A DNA stretch of 64,000 bases from Pseudo-nitzschia pungens (Eukaryota > Bacillariophyta > Bacillariophyceae > Bacillariales > Bacillariaceae), in contig CM074765.1 of assembly GCA_037355855.1 (NCBI GenBank), forward strand, positions 2,666,001 to 2,730,000, read 5' to 3'. Position 1 is the first letter of the stretch; each line of letters starts with the position of its first letter. A program made the translations under genes and the position numbers. Under the pieces are notes generated by a model that searched no databases, had not been told where the DNA came from, and saw only the letters and a program-made list of their open reading frames with translations. Positions 22,060-31,900 of the stretch are shown here, piece by piece.

Positions 22060-22700
22060 GAGCACTGAGGGCAGAGACACCAGCTGCGGTTGAGGGCAAA
22101 GGCCGGGGCAGGAGAAGCACCAGTTGAGATCAAAGCAACAACTGAAAAGCAGGCAATTGGGTGTTGGACCAACAGCAGACACGCCTCTTGGATGTGCAAG
22201 TGCCAGGTGATGACAAAGGCCGGGGCAGGAGAGGCACCGGTTGATGACAAAGGCCGGGGCAGGAGAAGCACCGATTGAGAGCAAACAACAGCTGAAAAGC
22301 AAACAATTGGGTGCTAGACCAACAACAGACACGCCTCTTGGAAGTGCAAGTGCCAGGTGATGACAAAGGCCGGGGCAGGAGAAGCACCTGTTGAGGGCAA
22401 ACAACAGCTGAAAAGCAAGCAATTGGGTGCTGGACCACCAGCAGACAAGCCTCTTGGATGTGCAAGTGCCAGGTGATGACAAAGGCCGGAGCAGGTGAAG
22501 CACCGGTTGAGGGCAAAGGCCGAGGCAGGAAAAGCACCGGTGGAGGGCAAATCAACAGCAGAAAACCTCCAGTGGAGTGCAGGAGCAACAACTGAAACGC
22601 CGCGCTTGAAAGGAGAAGTACCCGGTGTTGACAAAGGCCGGGGCAGGAGAAGCACCGGTTGAAGACAAAGGCCGGGGCAGGAGAAGCACCGGGTGAGGGC
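22060..22700 (-). repeat. GC-rich tandem repeat upstream of ORF1, LINE A (part 1)
   Basis: The array is the same one seen at 3860-5330. Units contain CAAAGGCCGGGGCAGG, AGAAGCACCGGTTGAGG and a CAACAGCAGACACGCCTCTT block. LINE B inserted at 22721 and split the array, which continues at 35190. The insertion duplicated AAAGCAACAGCTGAAAAGCA. Confidence 0.85.
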
Positions 22701-22720
22701 AAAGCAACAGCTGAAAAGCA

Positions 22721-23021
22721 ATAATAATAATATACGTATTTAAATAACTTTAATCACCAAAGGTGAAACTAAATTACTCAGTCTGTAACCAGACTTTAAC
22801 GTCGCCTCCATCAAAGAGTCAGGACCCCTAGTGGTAGAACGACAAATTTTTCAAACAAACCTTGAAGATCAAGCAGGGAAAAGGACAAACAAGTCCCACA
22901 AAATAGGGACTTGAGAGAAAGTGAGATGGGAATGGAGATATTGGGATAAGATCCAGTATCAAAAGGTAAATGACAAGATAAGCAGCAAGAACAGAAGACA
23001 AGACCACGGTACAAAGTGTAA
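22721..23021 (-). promoter_or_regulatory. LINE B 3' UTR with hairpins and tail
   Basis: It has the same structure as 10681-10983: GGCGACGTTAAAG, the GTCTG-GTTA-CAGAC hairpin, the TCACC-TTT-GGTGA hairpin and a TATTATTATT tail. It has no ORF of note. It is the likely binding and start site for the ORF2 reverse transcriptase (inference from other LINEs with structured 3' ends). Confidence 0.7.
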
Positions 23022-26000
23022 TCAACCCTGAGGTCCAGTAAGCCAGGCTCTGAGGAGAGCAGCCTCTCGTTGGTATGGCTGCACTGGTGGGACAGGCGCT
23101 GCATACTGCTTCCTGGCAAGGTGGATGGTTGCAAGCCACTGCCTCTTGGCAGTCAGGGTGTAACCTTGTAGGACGTGGAAAGGGGTTTGTAACAGGGAGT
23201 GTGACTGGGGAAGTGCACCAGCTGTACCAATTGCCAATTCTGAGGTGATGGAAGCATCAAGAGATTGGTGTTGTTCAGCTTCAAGGGTACCCCCAGGACC
23301 ATGGAGTCGTTCATTTCTGTAGGTCCAAAGATCCCAGGAGGTAAGAAAGAACTGATGGATGATAGCTGTAGCCCAACGTTTGGGAGAGCGCTTGCTTCCA
23401 ATGTGGGAGTAGTAGTCAGCCTGGATGTGATACCAGCGAGGAGACCACCTACCAAGAAGCCAGTTGTGCCAGCCAATAGTCCTCTGTGCCCTGACAGCGG
23501 ACGCAATTGCAAGTGAGTAGGATGATGGATAAATGTTCTGGCCCTTCCGAACTCTGGTGAGAAGATCCACAATGGCAACCACCAATGATGGATCAGTTTG
23601 TTCAACTTCAAGCCTCTTCTGCAGTGGTCCCTTGAAAGCTGACACACTGTGCTGTACTGCCCCAGGGTCCTTGCAGGAGAGCACATGAGAAACCTTCTCG
23701 TTGTCTGCATCACACAATGGGCACCTGGAGTGATCCTGATACTGGTAGTGAAGTAGTTGGTTGCCAACACCAATGCATCCAGAAGCAAACTTGACAAACC
23801 ACCTTTGCATGCCAGGAGGTAAACGCTTGAAGGCATTCAGATGGGCACACCAATGGATGGAACTCAAAACAGGTTGTGGAATGGGAATGTCATGGTGGGT
23901 CTGCCAATATTGAAGAAGAGGAGGACCAGAAATGGCAACATGCAAAGCATTTTGATCAAACCTTGAGCACTTGCTTCCATGGAGAGAAAAAGCCCAGGGC
24001 TCAAACACAAGTCTGGGATAGTGATGGGCAGAAGCGTTATGGGCAGAGAGAAATGCCTTTGCCATGCTGTCAACCTGATGATTGCGAAGGGCCCACCAAT
24101 CAAGAAAGATTCCAGCTTGATGGCCCTGAACCCACTGAAAGTGCACAGAGATTGGCAGGGCAGAAATCATGTTTCTGATGACATAAACATAATCAAAAGA
24201 CTTCTGGGAAATAACCAATGGCCATGATCCCTCAGCCTGTTTGAGAGCTGTGTCACCATCCAGAGCAATAGTGATAGAGCCAGAAGCAATATCAAAAAGA
24301 CTCACCAGAGCAGTGCAGCAGGTGAGAACCCCAATGATACCTGCCAGTTCACTCCTGTAGGAAGATTGATCCTCAGGGGATCCACTGACAAAATTACAGC
24401 CAGTGAGGAACAATGAAGCAGACTTGGTGGAGGTATTGGGTGACAAAATGAAAGCAGAAGTTCCTCTGAGAAGGTCCGGATCAAATGAACCATCACATAC
24501 AGCACTGGCAGTACCGCTCTGGATAGCATCAACAAGGTGCTGACAGCCAGCCTGTGGTAGGGAATATTTGTGGAGAAGTACCCTTGGAGACTCACAGAGT
24601 GCATCAAAGGCATCTGCAGGGGAGTCTGGAAGAGAATCAAATGGATTGTACACCAGAGGATCCATGTCAGGAGGTTCGGAAACAAAGGCTGAGGACCCAA
24701 CCACGCGTACAACTTGTCCGCAAATAACTGGGCAGACAAGCACATCAGCACAGGCTGGTTTGTCAGAAATGAGTTCAGAAGTGACCCTGTATCTGCCCCT
24801 GCCCTGGGAGGTGCTCACAATCCAGCCAGTAGAAGTTTTGAAGAATATTCTGTTGGTGGATGGAGACAAAAACCAAGGCCAGAGAGAAGCTGTCTGGGGA
24901 GAGAGCCAATGCCCAAGATGGAAAGAAGGAGCCAGTGCCCTGGCTGCAGGGGGTGGACAAGGGGGAAGAAAACAGGTCTGAAGTGCCTTAGTCCATAAGC
25001 GCTTTGCTGCTGGAGGCCAAGATGGAGGACATCTCGGCCAGTCAAGATGATCCCTCAAGTGATTGGAGGAGGTCAGCTGGAAAGCCATGGGAGAGAGTCT
25101 TTTTCCATCTGGAGTACAAATGTCAGCAAGGGAAATAGCCTTGAGGGACATGCGCATGTGATTCAAGAGGGACAAGTCAGCACCTCTGAAGCCAGAGTTG
25201 ACAAAGGCTTGCATGAGATAACAGTCATTGGAACGTAACAGAGGAAGATCTGGGAAGTCTTCAAACAAGCTCACAGGGTGAACAGAGAAAAACTTCCACA
25301 CATGTTTGTACCAGCAAGGAGTGACGTAGGAAGCAAAAGGATGATATGGTGTGACACCAAGATGGAGAGGAATGCCAAGTTCGAGCCGTAGAGACTCAGC
25401 AGTTAGCCTGAGAATCCTACCAGTTTGTGAGGACCTGACAGATTCCTGAAAGAGGGTGGCAATATGACTGAACTCTTGGAGGAGGTATGGATGGATGAAA
25501 CCAAAGCCTTGATAGAGGGAAGGACCATAGAACACATGTCTGGGAAATGTCCGTGACATCCCTGCTTTATTCAGCACAGGAACAAGAGCTGGGTGAATTA
25601 TCTTAGTCCAAGTGGCCTCATCAAGTTGCGTGACAGGCATGGGGTATTCAACAGACTTCATGAAAGAATACTTGAAGGTGTAGAGGGATGCGCGCTTCTC
25701 ACACTTGGAAGCCTTGAGTTGAGATCCAAAAGACTGAGACTGGGACTTCATATGAGCAATCTGTGCTTCCTCATTGCCATCCATGGAGATGAAAACCCCA
25801 AGAGTCTTGTCAGCATGGTCAACTTCAAAACGATCCAGGGTAGCTCGATTGCCATTCTTGTCAGCAACTGAGAAGTCACCAGGCATGTCAGCAATGGAGC
25901 GATAATCCCAACCGGATCCATTCCATTTGAAATCAATCAAATAACAGAAGGATTTGGCAGGTTCAATAGCACCACCAGTGGCAATAATCCCACCAGCCCA

Positions 26001-28934
26001 TCGGTCAAGAGCTGCCTGAAAGTCAACAGCCAATTCCTCACCAGATGTGGAGGAATCAGAGCCAGCACAAAACAAATCTGTGTCATCCACAAAGGCAAAA
26101 CCCACAAGAGAAACCAGTTGCAGTGACAAAGAAGTGAGAAGATGGACACCATGCCCAGCCTGTTGCATCATTCGGAAGACAATTGTTGACACCAAAGCCC
26201 AAAGAGTAGGACCAATACCATTGCCTTGGCCACAACCACGGAGAGGAACAGGTTCATCACCATACACAGGACCGGACCGACCAAAACCAGTTTTGATGTG
26301 GTGCTTGGCAAGTTGCAAAGTAGACAAAAGAACCTCACACACATGTGCAGGAACCCCAAAGCTCTGGAGAGTGAGACCTGCAATCGGATGAGAGATCCTA
26401 TCATAGCAGCCCTTGGCATCATTCATAGCAACAGCACCAGATCTGCGCTTCTGCCTCAACACATCACAGATGAGCTTCTTGTTCAGGCAGGTGTTGATGG
26501 CCTTGTGGTGTTTCCTGCTTCCATGTTGATCAACAGCCACAGCATTGGCACGTTCAGCATGGGCAAGAATGCGTCTGCCAATCATCTTGTTGTTGATTTG
26601 GAACTCAGGAGACATCAGCTGAATAAGCCTCATCTTATCCACCCTATATTCCCCAGGTTTCTTGAAGATCTCAACATCAGTGATGACCTGCCAAGCAGAA
26701 GGAGAAAAGCCAACAATCAAGGGGACAGATCTCAGGAGAGTGTCAAACTTGTTCAGCTGGGGATCAAGGGCAAAAGCCTTGTGGTGGGCAAAACTCAAAC
26801 AAGAAGGTTCACTTGCTGTGCGTTCCCTCTGGTGTTTCCAGGCAGCAGCATTGTCAGCCGGACACACTGAATAGTCAAAGGGGGGCAAATTCAGTATAGA
26901 GTCAGGGACTTTGAGACAGGCAAGAAATTCAGAAAGGTATTTGTCAGTGGCAGGAGGAGGAATGTATGTGCCATCAAGGACTTGGGGAGCAGCATGGGCA
27001 GTGCCTAGGTAGCCAAAATCTTGAATGAAGGAGGGAGTCATGGAAGGAGTGCCAAGACACTGCTGTTGACGCCGGACATTGGATTCAGCCATAGCTGGAA
27101 CCATAGTAGACTGAGATTCCAAGACCTGTTCAACACCATCATGGCCAACTGCAATAGCGCGCAAGACTGCTGACTTGTTGACACATCCCCGAATAGACCG
27201 AGCAGCGAGACCAAGCTCTCGTTGAAGACGTTCCCTGCGCATCCTGGCACGAATCTGAGAAGCATGCTGGTTGTGAGGCTTGCCTTCAGCAAGAAGTGCA
27301 TCCACCAGGCCTTGATTGAAGGAGTCTCTCCATGAGGGGGCCAAGTTCTTCACTGCCCGGTATTGCTTGTAAGCTTGTTTCAGATGGAGGAGAGCACTGG
27401 AAAGGTCACCGTGTTCTCCTTTGTAGAGAGAAAGCTTGCAGGCCAACCTTTTCAAAACAGTATGACTGGTGGACACACCCTGTCTCAACTTAACAACACG
27501 CCGCCAAAAGTCAATGGTATCACGATAGACTTGCAGCTTAGGTGACCATGGAACCAAACCAGCTCTAGTGTGGCAGAGGTTTTGTTCAACAGAGAGCCTG
27601 AGAGAGGTAGAGGTTTCATGGAGTACTTCATATGTGGTGATGAGATCAGTGCGCACAGAAATATCCCCAGACTGAAACTGAGCCAGTAGGTGCTCCAGCT
27701 TAGCTTGGAGAGAAAACACTCCAGCCTTGAGAAAGCAGTGCCTCACTCGCTTGAAATACCGTTGTCGCAGATGAGGATGGGAGGACTGGAGTTTGGAAAG
27801 AGAGAATCGCACAGGAGGTGGCAAATATTTGCCCATGATGCTGCCATTACAAACCTCAATCCAGAGCATGCGATGGTCAGATTCCATACCATGGGCACCT
27901 CCAAAGGGACAATACCCAGCCCTGAGAACATCAACATTCTCAGAGACCCAAATGGCATCAATTGGTGTTCTGGTAGTGTTGCGGTTGTGAGTGGCAGGAG
28001 GAGAAGACGTACTATGAAGTGTAAGAATGGCCTCTCGGAAACCAAGAGCCTTGAGCTCAAAAGACAAGCCATCAGTCCTGACATCAGCATTCTGGTCAAT
28101 CCCAACAATGACTTGATCACCTGCACCCAGACAGACTTGAAGGGCAGCAGTTAAATCCCTGTGAAAGAGAATGCATGGATTGGGACTGAAAAGATTTTCA
28201 GCGGCTTGAAAGTATCGGTACTGTTGATTCCAGACTGAGCCAAGATCCCTATCATTTTCAACTGGGCAGTAGGCAGAAAACATGGTGACATTGTAGCCAT
28301 CCCTGCCCTGAAACTTGACAAAAGACCATCTGCCAAGACCAGAAGGGTCAGCTCCATGTGCAACCTTGTGGGAACTGAACAGCTGGTCAATTGAAAAACC
28401 TGTGCCGCCAGGCTGAAGCCATGAGCAGTCAGAAGCCTCATGCTTGTTGTTGGCAAGATAGGAAAAACTTGATGGACTGACATTCTTCATGCGCCGATTG
28501 AAAAGATCACAGGGCAGGAGTTTGGATTCATTCAAACAATGTTCAGCAAAAAGAGCCACACTGGCATTGCTCTTGACAAATTGACGGGCGTTGTGCTTGG
28601 ACATGGACATAAAGGCAGCTCTGCGCTGTGGTCCAATGTTTTGGAATGTGATGATGGTGGAGTTAGAGGATGGAGCTTGAGGGAAGGAATGACCAAAACT
28701 GTCAGAATCCTTAGCAGCAAGAGATTCTCCATGAAGAGTTAATTGGACAAAATGAGGGACAGGGGAAGAGTCGGAGGGGGAAAAGGGAGAAACAGGAGAA
28801 GCATTGATGGGATTTGGATTGGAAGGCATCCCATCACACCTCATATCAGAAGAGCTAACCATGATCAGAAGGAAACCGAGTCTGTCGCACAGATGGAAGA
28901 GTTGCCGGAGCTGATTTGGTGGAGACATTGGCAT
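23022..28934 (-). CDS. LINE B ORF2 polyprotein: endonuclease, reverse transcriptase, RNase H, CCHC (1970 aa, intact)
   Basis: It has the same length and domain order as the LINE A protein. The two differ by scattered substitutions. The endonuclease Glu, GIDQNAD and SDH motifs, RT motifs NDAKGCYD, GCGQGNGIGP and FVDD, RNase H residues (CDGSF, YRSELAG, ALDGDTALK, HQVDSMAKAF) and the C-terminal CCHC motif are all present. The listed start lies 80 bp inside ORF1. The alternative ATG at 28862 overlaps the ORF1 stop (ATGGTTAG, 28855-28862), which would suit translation by termination and reinitiation. All catalytic residues are intact, so this is a candidate active source of both LINE and X insertions. 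Confidence 0.95.
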   Translation of the reverse strand: MPMSPPNQLRQLFHLCDRLGFLLIMVSSSDMRCDGMPSNPNPINASPVSPFSPSDSSPVPHFVQLTLHGESLAAKDSDSFGHSFPQAPSSNSTIITFQNIGPQRRAAFMSMSKHNARQFVKSNASVALFAEHCLNESKLLPCDLFNRRMKNVSPSSFSYLANNKHEASDCSWLQPGGTGFSIDQLFSSHKVAHGADPSGLGRWSFVKFQGRDGYNVTMFSAYCPVENDRDLGSVWNQQYRYFQAAENLFSPNPCILFHRDLTAALQVCLGAGDQVIVGIDQNADVRTDGLSFELKALGFREAILTLHSTSSPPATHNRNTTRTPIDAIWVSENVDVLRAGYCPFGGAHGMESDHRMLWIEVCNGSIMGKYLPPPVRFSLSKLQSSHPHLRQRYFKRVRHCFLKAGVFSLQAKLEHLLAQFQSGDISVRTDLITTYEVLHETSTSLRLSVEQNLCHTRAGLVPWSPKLQVYRDTIDFWRRVVKLRQGVSTSHTVLKRLACKLSLYKGEHGDLSSALLHLKQAYKQYRAVKNLAPSWRDSFNQGLVDALLAEGKPHNQHASQIRARMRRERLQRELGLAARSIRGCVNKSAVLRAIAVGHDGVEQVLESQSTMVPAMAESNVRRQQQCLGTPSMTPSFIQDFGYLGTAHAAPQVLDGTYIPPPATDKYLSEFLACLKVPDSILNLPPFDYSVCPADNAAAWKHQRERTASEPSCLSFAHHKAFALDPQLNKFDTLLRSVPLIVGFSPSAWQVITDVEIFKKPGEYRVDKMRLIQLMSPEFQINNKMIGRRILAHAERANAVAVDQHGSRKHHKAINTCLNKKLICDVLRQKRRSGAVAMNDAKGCYDRISHPIAGLTLQSFGVPAHVCEVLLSTLQLAKHHIKTGFGRSGPVYGDEPVPLRGCGQGNGIGPTLWALVSTIVFRMMQQAGHGVHLLTSLSLQLVSLVGFAFVDDTDLFCAGSDSSTSGEELAVDFQAALDRWAGGIIATGGAIEPAKSFCYLIDFKWNGSGWDYRSIADMPGDFSVADKNGNRATLDRFEVDHADKTLGVFISMDGNEEAQIAHMKSQSQSFGSQLKASKCEKRASLYTFKYSFMKSVEYPMPVTQLDEATWTKIIHPALVPVLNKAGMSRTFPRHVFYGPSLYQGFGFIHPYLLQEFSHIATLFQESVRSSQTGRILRLTAESLRLELGIPLHLGVTPYHPFASYVTPCWYKHVWKFFSVHPVSLFEDFPDLPLLRSNDCYLMQAFVNSGFRGADLSLLNHMRMSLKAISLADICTPDGKRLSPMAFQLTSSNHLRDHLDWPRCPPSWPPAAKRLWTKALQTCFLPPCPPPAARALAPSFHLGHWLSPQTASLWPWFLSPSTNRIFFKTSTGWIVSTSQGRGRYRVTSELISDKPACADVLVCPVICGQVVRVVGSSAFVSEPPDMDPLVYNPFDSLPDSPADAFDALCESPRVLLHKYSLPQAGCQHLVDAIQSGTASAVCDGSFDPDLLRGTSAFILSPNTSTKSASLFLTGCNFVSGSPEDQSSYRSELAGIIGVLTCCTALVSLFDIASGSITIALDGDTALKQAEGSWPLVISQKSFDYVYVIRNMISALPISVHFQWVQGHQAGIFLDWWALRNHQVDSMAKAFLSAHNASAHHYPRLVFEPWAFSLHGSKCSRFDQNALHVAISGPPLLQYWQTHHDIPIPQPVLSSIHWCAHLNAFKRLPPGMQRWFVKFASGCIGVGNQLLHYQYQDHSRCPLCDADNEKVSHVLSCKDPGAVQHSVSAFKGPLQKRLEVEQTDPSLVVAIVDLLTRVRKGQNIYPSSYSLAIASAVRAQRTIGWHNWLLGRWSPRWYHIQADYYSHIGSKRSPKRWATAIIHQFFLTSWDLWTYRNERLHGPGGTLEAEQHQSLDASITSELAIGTAGALPQSHSLLQTPFHVLQGYTLTAKRQWLATIHLARKQYAAPVPPVQPYQREAALLRAWLTGPQG

Positions 28935-31900
28935 GGCTCAAATCACTGACACTAGCATCATGACTGGAAGAGAATGCAATTGCAGCAACTCCAAGCCTCA
29001 ATGCAGAGGCTGCATCTTCCCCACCACCGGCAGCAGGAACTGCAGTTGAGGACTCAGGAGAGGCCACAGGGAGGTCACCAGCCATGGCATCATGGGGAGG
29101 GTCAGGAACTTCAGGGGGAACATCAGGAGAGATACCAGGGGAGGCATCAGTCTTGGCCACATGGGTAGGATCACCGCCAGGAGGAACAGCACCTGCAGGC
29201 GCTGAGGCCTGGACATCAGTGAGATTGGAAGTGCCGGTCGCTAAAGTATCCATGGATTGAGAATCATCAAAGCCTCCACCACCACTGTCAGCACGGGCTT
29301 GGAGGTTAAAGTGCAAATCCAGATCAAAAGTGAGATCAGGAGCAAGGTCCACTGACAAGTCATCATCAACAAGTTCCCAATCTCGTGCATCCCCATCACC
29401 AAAAAATGGAAGAGAGTTATCCTGCATTGGATCTGCAGCAGGTGCAGTTTCCACAACACAATTGACAGCAGCATCCCAATGGTAAGCTTCCATTTCAGTC
29501 AAGCACTCAGAAGAGAACCATTGTCTAACACAAGAACCATACTGAGCTTCCAGAAAAATAGGCAGGAAAGACAACATGGCCGTTGCTTCAGCCTTGGTAG
29601 TGATGTTGTACAAAGCAAGGATCTCGCCTCGGTATGAACTGGTATCAACAGAAAGAAAAAGAGGCCATGACCAATTGTCACGGGTTCGGATACCCAGAAG
29701 CACACTGCGCAGTGTCTTCAAACCCAGCCCTTGGCCCAAGTCAACTGGAAGATCAAGATCAACTACCCCCAGAACAGGAGCAGTTTCATGGCTCTCAATA
29801 AATTTGGCTTGGCGGTGCTTAGCCTGGCGAACAGTCTTGAGCTTGGAGGGGGGAAGAGGTCTGTCAGAAGGATTAGTAGCTGTCTCAATAAACTTGTAGA
29901 ATTTACCATCAGGTAAAGAGGCAATGTCTGAAGGTTTGCAACGGTTGAACTGAGCTTTGAGGAGCTTAACAGTTTGGGCGCGCTTTGTTGCATCACATAA
30001 AACATGAGCAGCCAGAACCGGATTGGGATCAGGAGTTCTGGAGTTGTCAAGGCTGATATTCTTCCTGATAACAGCAATAGGACATGCCTGAAACCTGGGA
30101 TGAGTCTGAAGCAATTCGTTGTAGTGGTCAAGATCAAAACTCTGCATGTAAGATCCAAGGAGAAAGCCACAAGTGACAATAACTGGGGCCTGTATGTGGT
30201 CATATTTCAGGTCCATATCACGGTCTCTGAGCCTCTGGAGCAATTGTGCTGAAAAGAGTTTCTCCAGGGAAGCACTGTGTCCCACAAAGAATCGTAGATG
30301 AGGAGCAGTTCTACTGCGAAGCCAGAGCTGAGCAACATACAATTCCAAGGTCTTCCTGTCAGGAAGTGTCGTCCAAAACTTGGTAACAGGCTTGGCCTTG
30401 GGGTTGAGCCTGGCTCTTGAGGGAAAAACATACAACACCAGGCGCTTGTCAACAGTCCATAGAAGATCCAAAGCTTCCTTGAGAGACTTGAGCAGCTCAT
30501 CATATAGTTCCCCAGGGCGTTGTGACATCAACCTTGGAAGGGACAGAGTGACATAAGAACTATGAGAACACTTGGTGCCAGCAGTGACATCCACTGGAGC
30601 TCTAGAATCACTGGAGCAAACCCCTCGGCGTTGGAGGAAATGCCCAGCAGAGGAGGACAAGACAGTAGCATCACCACCACCAGGAAGAAAGGACACTGAT
30701 TTGGAAGTGGAAGATTTGGAAGTGGAAGCATCATCAGCCACTGGTGGCGCAGGTGTAGGAGGGCGCTTCTTGAAATGCCAATGAGAACCAAGCACCTGAT
30801 TGGCTGCCCACCATACTTTGCCTTCAGTGCTAGGCAAAAGGTTGCCTTCACAATACAGGTCATCAAAACACTCAGGAGACATCTTGACCAAACCAATAAG
30901 ACATTGCTTCAGAGCCTGGCCAGGTGGTTGCTTGGTCCAGGCTGGGGCAGAGTCTTGAAAGCAAGCAGAGGCAATAGAAGCCAAGGAAGCTACAGAAGCA
31001 TTGCGCCAGTCTGGAGTGTCCGGAAAAACCTGAGCATAAACAGGAGGGATGGCAGTCCGGCAAATATCATGGATGGATTTTTTGTCTTTACCCTCCTTCT
31101 TGCTGAAAAAGTGTGTGGGGCTTGGACACCCAGCCCATAACCGGTTACCAGTTGGAGATTTTCGAAAGGCATGAATTGCAGATGGTATAGGAGACTTGCC
31201 AGAACAGGGACCCTTACCATAAAAACACCAGAAGAAGGAAGCGGAATGAGCCCTGTTGGCAGCAGCCAGAGCCTCCTGGCGTTGGGAGTGGCGTGCTTGC
31301 TGCTGAGAGGGATCAGCTTTCTGGGCAGAGGAAAAGGCAAGAGTAGATTGCTTGAGGATGGATGAAGCAGGGACCTTGCCTGAGGTCCCAGAGCCCTTTG
31401 GTGTGTGTCTGGACGTCTGTTGGCCTGGCAGCTGGGAGCCTGCCTGGTTGGATCCTGGCTGCTGGGAGCCTGGGGGCCGGGGTCCTGACTGCTGGGATCC
31501 CTGCTGCTGGGAGCCCTGCTGCTGGGAGCCTGAGGACTGGGAGCTTATCAGCTTGGGGTCTGACAGCAAAGCACCTGACGACTGAGAACCTGACAGAGTA
31601 CCTGACTGCGGAGGACCTGACTCCTGGGAGCCTAGCTGAGAAGCTGTTGACAGAGAAGAAGTTTGCAAGGAATCCCCGGGTGCAGAGTCCCCTGGTGCAG
31701 ATTCCCCTGGTGCAGATTCAGTGCCAAGCATCTCAACATCAGAGAGCGCACCGGCAGAAGAAGAAGTCTTCAAGGAATCCCCTGGAGCAGGTTCAGTGCC
31801 AAGCATATCAACATCAGAAAGCACACCTGCAGATGAGGACATAGAAGAAGATGAAGACATATCATCAACAGAAGACCCAGGCATAGAGGATGAAGAGGCT

